Source: Fibrobacterota bacterium (lineage in GTDB: Bacteria; Fibrobacterota; Chitinivibrionia; Chitinivibrionales; Chitinispirillaceae). Taken from it: a stretch of DNA of 52,262 nucleotides. The notes beneath the pieces were generated by a model. The model did no database searches, had not been told where the DNA came from, and worked only from the letters and a program-made list of their open reading frames with translations. The stretch's first letter is position 1; every line of letters starts with the position of its first letter. This document shows positions 45,930 through 52,262 of the stretch, one piece after another. Where the stretch lies: NCBI GenBank assembly GCA_023436145.1, contig JAEZKP010000048.1, positions 1 to 52,262 on the forward strand, in the 5' to 3' direction. The position numbers were made by a program, and so were the translations under genes.

Positions 45930-46078
45930 AACCAGCCATCTTTTAACCTTAAACCCTGTAACAATTTTTTAATTCAAAAAAACGCAATCTTCTAGATAAA
46001 GCCAGCTTTCTTTTTTTGTTTTTCAGCAAGTTGTATTTTATTGATCTGTTTAGCAAAATTCGTTCATAAAGCAAAACT

Positions 46079-47995
46079 ATGATTAACTTAGAAAATATTT
46101 CCAAACAATATGGCTGCACTGTTTTACTGGATTCTGTAACAATATCTTTCAATGAAAAACATCGGACCGGTCTTATTGGTGTAAATGGTTCCGGCAAGAC
46201 CACGGTGCTAAGAATGCTGGGTGGAGAAGAACAACCTGACAACGGGTCGATCAGCAAACCATCCAATCTGAGAATCGGATATTTACCTCAGGAGGTGGAA
46301 ATTCTTGATCATAAAACACCTCTGGAAATCGTTCTTCAATCATTTGCACATCTTTTGAGTTTTGAAGAGCAGCTTCAAAACCTGCCTGCTGAGAGTTCCG
46401 CCTTAAACGAAACCCTTAAAAAAATTGACTCACTCTGCACTGAAATGGAGTTTCATGATGGTTACTCATTAACAGCCAGAGCACAAACGATTCTGGCCGG
46501 TCTTGGCATTCCCAAAGAAAACTGGTCCCAACCGATCCAATTGCTCTCAGGTGGCTACAGAATGAGAACCGTGCTGGGGAAACTGCTACTTGAAGCGCCG
46601 GACTATCTATTACTGGATGAACCAACAAATCACCTCGATATGGATTCTCTGGTTTGGTTGGAAAAGTATCTGAGTAAACAGAAATGTGGTATGTTAATCG
46701 TAAGCCACGACCGTGATTTCTTAAACCGGATTACCAACAGCATCGCAGATATCTGCAACCACAAAATTACCTTATATCAGGGGAATTACGATGCCTACAT
46801 TAGGTTAAGGGAAGAAACCGAAACTGCCCAACTTAACAGGGCACGTAATCTGGAAGCAAAAATTTCCCAGACAGAAAGGTTTGTTGAGCGGTTTAAAGCT
46901 AAAGCCACCAAGGCAACCCAGGCGCAATCCCGAATGAAACTCCTGGAGAAACTACGGGCAGACATGCCTGAGCTGCGCCAGGCAGAAAAATCTATTCATT
47001 TTTCATTTCCAGAACCTGATCCATCAGGAACCGTTCCTATACAGTTTACCGCTGTCAGTGCCGGTTATGATGACAGACCTGTTTTTTCCGATTTTACACT
47101 ATCTGTAAATAGAGGCGAAAAAATCGCCATAGTGGGTCCAAACGGATCAGGAAAATCCACTCTATTGAAACTTTCTTCCGGTCTGATACAGCCAATTTCC
47201 GGTACAATCAAGTATGGGCATAATGTTAATCTCAGGTATTTTGGACAACACCAGCTCGAGCAGCTCGACCCGGAAAAAAATCTCTATGAAACCGTTGTTA
47301 AGGATTCTGTGAACACAGAAAAAACCTTTGTTCGAAGCATTCTTGGAGCATTTCTGTTCAGTGGTGACGCTGTTGACAAAGCAGTCAAGGTGCTTTCAGG
47401 AGGAGAAAAGGCACGACTGGTGCTTGCCACTATCCTTGCCAGCCCCGGAAATGTTTTATTACTTGACGAACCGACTAACCATCTGGATATAAAATCGGTA
47501 GAAATGCTTGCTGATGCCATGAAAAAATTCAGCGGAACAATACTTTTTGTTTCCCATGATGAGTTTTTTATCTCCTCTATTGCCACCAGAATATTAGAGA
47601 TTAGACCAGGTATGATCCGGGACTTTCCAGGCACTCTCAGTGATTACCGCTCTTATGTGGAAATGCTTTTTCCGGATGATTTAGCTGAGCAGAAAAATCC
47701 AGCCAGAATATCGGATTGCAAAAGCGAGACTGAAGCCAAAGAGCAACGAATAAAAGACCGTGAGCGCCGTAAAAAACTCACTCGCACCATAGAAAAACTG
47801 GAAAAAGAAATTTCATCGTCTGAAGAGAAACTGGAAATGCTGCAAATTACCCTGCATGATCCAACTAATGCTCTGAATCATGAACTTCTTCATCAGACTT
47901 CCCAGCAAATCGATTCTTTGCAGGCAGATCTGAACCAGCTTATCAGGGACTGGGAAGAAAGGCAGCTGGAGTTGGAGTCGATTGCAGAATCCTGA
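46079..47995 (+). CDS. ABC-F family ATPase (ribosome-associated, Uup/YheS-like)
   Basis: A 638-residue protein with two ABC ATPase domains and no membrane segments. In this family such proteins bind the ribosomal E site and act in translation or antibiotic protection. Domain 1 has Walker A GVNGSGKTT (34-42), the signature LSGGYRMRT and Walker B YLLLDEPTNHLD. Domain 2 has GPNGSGKST, LSGGEKARLV and VLLLDEPTNHLD. The interdomain linker (FVERFKAKATKATQAQSRM) is of the YheS/Uup type. The C terminus from about 570 is a coiled coil (RRKKLTRTIEKLEKEISSS). The leader contains two hairpins, the second a terminator, so attenuation is likely. The exact subfamily is not certain. Confidence 0.93.
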   Translation: MINLENISKQYGCTVLLDSVTISFNEKHRTGLIGVNGSGKTTVLRMLGGEEQPDNGSISKPSNLRIGYLPQEVEILDHKTPLEIVLQSFAHLLSFEEQLQNLPAESSALNETLKKIDSLCTEMEFHDGYSLTARAQTILAGLGIPKENWSQPIQLLSGGYRMRTVLGKLLLEAPDYLLLDEPTNHLDMDSLVWLEKYLSKQKCGMLIVSHDRDFLNRITNSIADICNHKITLYQGNYDAYIRLREETETAQLNRARNLEAKISQTERFVERFKAKATKATQAQSRMKLLEKLRADMPELRQAEKSIHFSFPEPDPSGTVPIQFTAVSAGYDDRPVFSDFTLSVNRGEKIAIVGPNGSGKSTLLKLSSGLIQPISGTIKYGHNVNLRYFGQHQLEQLDPEKNLYETVVKDSVNTEKTFVRSILGAFLFSGDAVDKAVKVLSGGEKARLVLATILASPGNVLLLDEPTNHLDIKSVEMLADAMKKFSGTILFVSHDEFFISSIATRILEIRPGMIRDFPGTLSDYRSYVEMLFPDDLAEQKNPARISDCKSETEAKEQRIKDRERRKKLTRTIEKLEKEISSSEEKLEMLQITLHDPTNALNHELLHQTSQQIDSLQADLNQLIRDWEERQLELESIAES

Positions 47996-48201
47996 GTAAA
48001 TACCAAAACGGTATCGAGGTTGAGGGTTATATTCATCAATAAACATCAATTTCTGGAAAAATCCTTCGGATATTTAAAATTTATAACAGAATCAATATGA
48101 TTGCTTTAATAAAACGGAGTAAAAAAGTATATTTCATAAAATTTTTTCCCATCCCATCCAGACCCATTGGATAATTGTAAGTTTTTGAAAGGCTTTAGAG
48201 C

Positions 48202-49410
48202 ATGGCGAAATTTAGAGGAAAGGCCTTGATACCATGGCCCTTCATGAAGCAGTACCTGATTCCTGGTTTATTCCAGCATTTTGATTCCTGGCATATGATC
48301 CCTCAGCAGTTTCGGAAATACCTGGGTTCCAATGATCCTCAAAAGAACATTCCTGTAGGACAGATCTCTTTGCGGGTTAATGAAGTGTGCAATCTTCGAT
48401 GTGGCTCCTGTGGTCAATGGGGAGAAAATGGGCACCTTCGCCTGAAACTGGAACGTGGAGAGCGTCTCGACCAGCTTGATTTTGATGTAGTCAAAAGGAT
48501 TGTTTTTGAGACCCGCCGCGACCAGCCCTTTTACTATATCTGGGGAGGTGAACCAACCATGTGGAAACCTCTTCTTCCCCTGTTTGAAGAACTGGCCCGC
48601 CACAAACTTAAGGGTTCGATAGTCAGTAATGCACAGGATCTGGACAGAATCATTGAAGATCTGATCGGAACCGGTGCACTCCAGGTCCTTTTTCTCAGTC
48701 TGGATGGATGGGATGCAGCATCTCAGAATCTGATGCGTTCTCCGGCAAATGGGAAAATGTCAGAAAACTTTGAAAAAACCATGGCTGTGATAGAAAAAAC
48801 TGATCGAATCAAAAAGGAAAAAAACCTTCTTTTCCCACTGATCATACCCATCACTGTCATTTCAAATAACAACTACTCACATCTGGTAGATATTCATAAA
48901 CTGGTTCTGGATAAAGCTCAGCTCCACCCATTTTATTATGGATGGTTTATCACCGAAGAACGTGCAGCACTGCATGAGAAGGTTTTTGAAGAGCGCTTTG
49001 GTGCAAAACCCAAAAATCATCGGGGATATCTAAAATCCTGTTTTAATGATGTCGACCCGGTTGAAACCGCTGCTCAGATAAAAGAGATCCATGCAATCTC
49101 CAAAGGCAAATCATGTGTTCCGCAGTTTCTTCCTGATATAGAATCCGAAAGTGATATCCGCCGTTATTACTCAGACCACAGCTGGCACTGTGGATACCCT
49201 AGCTGTGAAAGCATCTACTTTACGGCTGAAATTTCACCCGATGGCCGGGTAACCCCCTGCCGTGACTACCAGGATTTTACCTGCGGTAATATAAACACTC
49301 AGCCTTTTTATGAGATCTGGAATGGTGAACCTTTTAAAAAATTCCGACGGGAAATGAAAAGAGGACTCATGCCAGTCTGTACCCGCTGCTGCGGTCTTCA
49401 GGGCTTTTGA
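48202..49410 (+). CDS. Radical SAM/SPASM-domain protein
   Basis: A 402-residue iron-sulfur enzyme that uses S-adenosylmethionine to start radical chemistry. The cluster motif is C-x3-C-x2-C at Cys63, Cys67 and Cys70 (CNLRCGSC). A GGEP motif follows (WGGEPTMW). The C-terminal SPASM-like region has extra Cys (CGYPSCESIYF, SPDGRVTPCRDYQDFTCGN, PVCTRCCG) that should hold one or two auxiliary clusters. Such proteins modify peptides or proteins, or take part in sugar/antibiotic chemistry. No precursor peptide gene is visible beside it. It overlaps the end of the convergent downstream gene by 13 bases. Substrate unknown. Confidence 0.88.
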   Translation: MAKFRGKALIPWPFMKQYLIPGLFQHFDSWHMIPQQFRKYLGSNDPQKNIPVGQISLRVNEVCNLRCGSCGQWGENGHLRLKLERGERLDQLDFDVVKRIVFETRRDQPFYYIWGGEPTMWKPLLPLFEELARHKLKGSIVSNAQDLDRIIEDLIGTGALQVLFLSLDGWDAASQNLMRSPANGKMSENFEKTMAVIEKTDRIKKEKNLLFPLIIPITVISNNNYSHLVDIHKLVLDKAQLHPFYYGWFITEERAALHEKVFEERFGAKPKNHRGYLKSCFNDVDPVETAAQIKEIHAISKGKSCVPQFLPDIESESDIRRYYSDHSWHCGYPSCESIYFTAEISPDGRVTPCRDYQDFTCGNINTQPFYEIWNGEPFKKFRREMKRGLMPVCTRCCGLQGF

Positions 49411-50129
49411 TTTTTAATTGGGGCGCTACTTGCCCCAATAATTTCCCTTATACAATCTGGCAGCTTTTCCATCACAGCATTCCACAACCTCGTTTTTTTT
49501 AACACATGAAATTGGTTCGTTTCGATTTCTATTCCGGCGTATTTTAAATTGCAGAACCGCATTCTCAATGCAGTAGTTAAGCCGTCACTTGTCCCTTTAT
49601 ATGGATAATTACGACGAATCCGGATACCCGGTATCTCATTTTTTATCTTTTCAGTTAACCTTAAGCACATGTCCCTTTCCAACCCCATTCCAGGGTCATA
49701 TAGAAGACCCATATCGGCATCCCTTACTACTCCGTTAAGTACTGGTGTAAAACTATGAATGGAGAAATGATAAACAGAGCTGCTATTATTCAACAGTTTT
49801 TCTATACAGGAAGTAATTGCAGTGTGATATGGAGCATATACAGTGGAAATAATTTGACTTTTCTGCTCTGAAGAGAGAGTTGCTGTTATTGAGGAAAATA
49901 CCCGTTTATTTGTCAAAGACCGGTTCTGGTCAATTACCAGCCTGCTGATTTTTTCATAAAAAAAGGCGCTATTCCTGAATCTGGCAGCTATCGATTTTGC
50001 CAATTCCAATGCCCCAGGGTCCCATCCCAGATGACTATTAAGAAGTTTGCTTTTATTTTTAAAAAGGTGGCTAAAGCATGCAGGAATCCGGTTTCCACCA
50101 TGTTCACAAGTGATAATTATAGAATTCAT
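49398..50129 (-). CDS. N-formylglutamate amidohydrolase-like protein
   Basis: A 243-residue FGase-family hydrolase, which in characterised members removes formate from N-formylglutamate at the end of histidine breakdown. Signatures are CEHGGNRIP near the start, HLGWDPGA, HFSIHSFTP and the end YKGTSDGLTTALR plus AGIEIETNQ. No hut genes are nearby, and members outside histidine degradation are common, so the substrate is open. Its 3' end overlaps the convergent radical SAM gene by 13 bases. The start has only a weak ribosome-binding site. Confidence 0.85.
   Translation of the reverse strand: MNSIIITCEHGGNRIPACFSHLFKNKSKLLNSHLGWDPGALELAKSIAARFRNSAFFYEKISRLVIDQNRSLTNKRVFSSITATLSSEQKSQIISTVYAPYHTAITSCIEKLLNNSSSVYHFSIHSFTPVLNGVVRDADMGLLYDPGMGLERDMCLRLTEKIKNEIPGIRIRRNYPYKGTSDGLTTALRMRFCNLKYAGIEIETNQFHVLKKTRLWNAVMEKLPDCIREIIGASSAPIKNQKP
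49417..49439. terminator. Shared hairpin at the convergent gene ends
   Basis: A perfect eight-base stem ATTGGGGC/GCCCCAAT (49417-49424 with 49432-49439) and a seven-base loop lie inside the last codons of the amidohydrolase-like gene and just after the radical SAM stop. It can end plus-strand transcription; on the other strand it lies within the coding end. Confidence 0.5.
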
Positions 50130-50178
50130 TGGTTATATTTCACAGAGTTCCTGTCCCTGAAAATACATGTTATTCCAG

Positions 50179-51744
50179 TCAATAACAAAGACTCAGTAGC
50201 TCTGGACGTAGTTTAATATCATTCAGAACCATTTCTCTGACAGTTACTCCGGGTGGTGTGAGTAGATTAAATCTCACAAAATCCTTTAAAACTTCCCTGT
50301 CATACTGAATGTTAAGTGGAGAGCCACTGTTAAAAGTGAAACCTGAGGTAGGTGATACATGGTGAATTGCACCCCTGAATGAATTTCCATTCCCGAATTG
50401 ATATATCACTTTCCCATCCCCCTCAACATACACATACCCCCTGAAATTCTTTCCTGATCCCAATCCGTTTATGGTTGCACCGGACTTAACATAAACCATT
50501 GTATTGGATGAAGCTGAACAATCATACCACTGGCCATTGCAATTTATACCGGACTCCACGACCCAGATTACTTTTCCGTTAAAAGTACCTGCTGACGAGT
50601 TCATAGAGGCAGAATATCCATTGATTCTAATCACCAGAAAATTATTCCACAGCTTTCCCTGTGCTGAAGCATTCTGATATTGCTGATTGAGGTTTTCTGC
50701 TGTGATACTCCCCCATCCCAGAGATGAATATTGGTAGATGAGACCAGCATCGATCTGATCAACACTTCCAGTGAAACTGAGTTCATTTCCATCTCTCATG
50801 TTTAATGCATTAGCAATATTTATGTTACTGCCGTTATTTACAATTTGAGAAGCTGTACCGTTAACAATATCATTTGAGGTAACCTGTCCAGAATGAGTTA
50901 CCATATTACCACGCAAATTCAATCTGGCGTTACCATCCACAGTACTGTTCAGGTAGGTGTCACCGTACAAATCCACCGTTCCATCAGTGGATATACTCCT
51001 TTGAAATCCGGATTTTCCATTTACCGTTAAGTTAACACCGCCATTGATTCTTACCGTAGTCTGAAAAAAAGCTTTTCCATTGATAGTAGTACTGCCATCA
51101 AATGAGCTCTGTAAAGATGTACTGTTTCCGGTTTTAAAATCCCCATTGATGATACTTCCGGCAGCTCCGCTGTTAAAATGAACATCTGCACCGAAATATA
51201 CATTTCCATTCACTGTCACTCTCTGGTCAAAATTACGGGCAGGACCTGCCAGATGAATGGCATCATTCTGATCCCAGGTGATCTCATCCAGAGCTCCTCT
51301 AAGCCGGTAAATTCCGACAGCCTTCTTTTTACCGCCACCACCACCGTATCCTATCCCCTGAACTTGTAACAGCAGGTTTACTGAATCAAATTTCATTATG
51401 TGTGCAGAATATGAAGGAGCATCAGTACCATTCCAGCATTTAAGCTTATTCTCAGAACCACTATGTGCAACATCTCCAAGCAACCATTTATAAGAATGGT
51501 TTTGATTGTATTTTTTTAGGATTTCAATAACTGCTGAAGGTTGACTTTCGCATTGATGTTCAAATGCTTTAAGTGCAGCCCGGGCTGACATTGCTGAAGA
51601 GCGCACCTTTGAATAGTCACCGGCGCCACTACGGTCTTTCTGGCTTATATATAAGATAGACAGGCCGCTAGCTGAAGCTATAAAAAAAACTGCAAGCCCG
51701 TAAACTATTGCAAAGCCATCATTTTTAAAGGTTGCCTTTGACAT
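50179..51744 (-). CDS. Membrane-anchored beta-solenoid protein (PilX-/bactofilin-like)
   Basis: A 521-residue protein. One N-terminal TM helix (about 10-32, GFAIVYGLAVFFIASASGL) resembles the anchor of pilus-assembly PilX-type proteins. From about 150 to 320 a series of short V-N-G/G-N-x repeats (VTVNGNVYFGADVHFNSG, INGKAFFQTTVRINGG, LTVNGKSGFQRSISTDG) looks like a bactofilin-type solenoid. A distinct C-terminal domain (about 385-521) has two Cys (INCNGQWYDC), the segment FRGYVYVEG and GAIHHVS, and ends in LRPELLS-LCY. The downstream partial gene repeats this C-terminal domain. Function unknown; a surface or pilus-tip structure is possible. Confidence 0.7.
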   Translation of the reverse strand: MSKATFKNDGFAIVYGLAVFFIASASGLSILYISQKDRSGAGDYSKVRSSAMSARAALKAFEHQCESQPSAVIEILKKYNQNHSYKWLLGDVAHSGSENKLKCWNGTDAPSYSAHIMKFDSVNLLLQVQGIGYGGGGGKKKAVGIYRLRGALDEITWDQNDAIHLAGPARNFDQRVTVNGNVYFGADVHFNSGAAGSIINGDFKTGNSTSLQSSFDGSTTINGKAFFQTTVRINGGVNLTVNGKSGFQRSISTDGTVDLYGDTYLNSTVDGNARLNLRGNMVTHSGQVTSNDIVNGTASQIVNNGSNINIANALNMRDGNELSFTGSVDQIDAGLIYQYSSLGWGSITAENLNQQYQNASAQGKLWNNFLVIRINGYSASMNSSAGTFNGKVIWVVESGINCNGQWYDCSASSNTMVYVKSGATINGLGSGKNFRGYVYVEGDGKVIYQFGNGNSFRGAIHHVSPTSGFTFNSGSPLNIQYDREVLKDFVRFNLLTPPGVTVREMVLNDIKLRPELLSLCY

Positions 51745-51821
51745 AGATCCCCCATTTAAAAGGCCCTTATAAGTTTAATTATGTATTATCTGCTTATGTG
51801 AAGCAATCTCCCTTTTCTGAT

Positions 51822-52262
51822 TCAATAAAAGACACTGAGCAGTTCGGGACGAATTTTCAGATCACCCAGAACCAGCCCCCCGCTCATCCCTTCGGGAAAC
51901 CTTATTACCCCAGTCCCAATGATTTCATTTATCACATTTTCATCATAAGTTATTTTCAATTCTGCGCCTGAATTAAGCTGAAATCCCGATTTATCTGAAA
52001 CATGGTGAATAGCACCGCTGAATGAATTTCCTGGTTTAAAGGAGTACCTTACTCCTCCTGTGCCTTCAACATACACATATCCCCTGAAAAGATCAGATGA
52101 TCCCAGACCATCAACAAATCCCCCTGATCGCACATACACCAGTGAGTTAGATGAAGGACCGCACTTATACCAGTTGCCATTACAAATCATAGTGGCATCC
52201 ACTATCCAGATTACTTTACCATTAAAAGTAGTTGGACTTATACCCATATTTGCTTTGGTATC
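51822..52262 (-). CDS. Paralog of the solenoid protein, partial at window end
   Basis: The minus-strand frame is open to the right edge, so the 5' part is missing. The 146 visible residues match the C-terminal domain of the preceding gene closely but not identically: TFNGKVIWIVD, CNGNWYKC, the SSNSLVYVRSGG strand, FRGYVYVEG, GAIHHVS and the ending LKIRPELLSVFY. The Cys pair is conserved. The two genes are head to tail, 77 bases apart, so this is a tandem duplication with clear divergence. Confidence 0.75.
   Translation of the reverse strand, partial: DTKANMGISPTTFNGKVIWIVDATMICNGNWYKCGPSSNSLVYVRSGGFVDGLGSSDLFRGYVYVEGTGGVRYSFKPGNSFSGAIHHVSDKSGFQLNSGAELKITYDENVINEIIGTGVIRFPEGMSGGLVLGDLKIRPELLSVFY

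Noticed and set aside
45801..45995. Plus-strand 64-codon frame across the ABC-F leader
   Set aside because: It spans the strong terminator at 45898-45929, so a full transcript would rarely exist, and no ribosome-binding site is seen.
1..52262. CRISPR array, tRNA or rRNA
   Set aside because: No regularly spaced direct repeats, cloverleaf or rRNA-like sequence was found by reading both strands.

Overview
The window looks like a piece of the main chromosome of a Gram-negative, polysaccharide-degrading bacterium of moderate-to-low GC. Outer-membrane proteins (a TonB-dependent receptor, a FadL-type protein, a predicted lipoprotein), a secreted GH10 xylanase with a C-terminal sorting-like domain, a fused clostridial-type PurL and a HrpA helicase together suggest the Fibrobacterota/Chitinispirillia or a nearby FCB-group lineage. 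This assignment is inference from gene content only. No rRNA, tRNA, CRISPR array, plasmid or phage module was recognised.

Layout. 1-7300: the 3' part of a frameshifted methyltransferase, a Cys-rich hypothetical protein, the xylanase, purM-cysS back to back, and a frameshifted secreted protein. 7650-11480: a compact UvrD-like helicase, a possible structured leader, a HAMP membrane protein, a copper-storage-type four-helix protein with a candidate sigma-54 promoter, and a decayed glycosyltransferase. 11500-19630: hrpA diverging from a response regulator-cutA pair with a near-perfect sigma-70 promoter, a secreted C39-like peptidase, a gene remnant, and a cNMP-binding protein translationally coupled to a secreted beta-helix protein. 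19650-26150: a minus-strand energised-uptake locus, exbB-exbD-exbD-tonB, then a TonB-dependent receptor and a lipoprotein. 26580-39340: a LysM lytic transglycosylase, purL, a FadL-type porin, an Old Yellow Enzyme-type flavoprotein, a methyltransferase, pfkA and a small basic protein. 39480-45630: a three-domain glycosyltransferase-methyltransferase-methyltransferase, a REP-associated tyrosine transposase (RAYT) flanked by inverted clusters of a short motif, a degenerate endonuclease/exonuclease/phosphatase-fold protein and a Ser/Thr kinase. 45700-52262: an ABC-F ATPase with a two-hairpin leader, a radical SAM/SPASM protein convergent with an N-formylglutamate amidohydrolase-like gene, and two tandem membrane-anchored solenoid proteins, the second cut by the window end.

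How the genes work together. The clearest system is the Ton locus. One of its two ExbD proteins has Asn where the proton-carrying Asp is expected, the other keeps the Asp, and the receptor carries its own TonB C-terminal-like domain at the N terminus. The most striking non-coding signals are the repeat clusters around the RAYT and the terminator-containing leader of the ABC-F gene. purM, purL and cysS are ordinary metabolic genes. Two single-base frameshifts (near 293-300 and near 7155) could be sequencing errors or real lesions; the glycosyltransferase at 10741-11482 is a true remnant, because it also lacks an internal segment.
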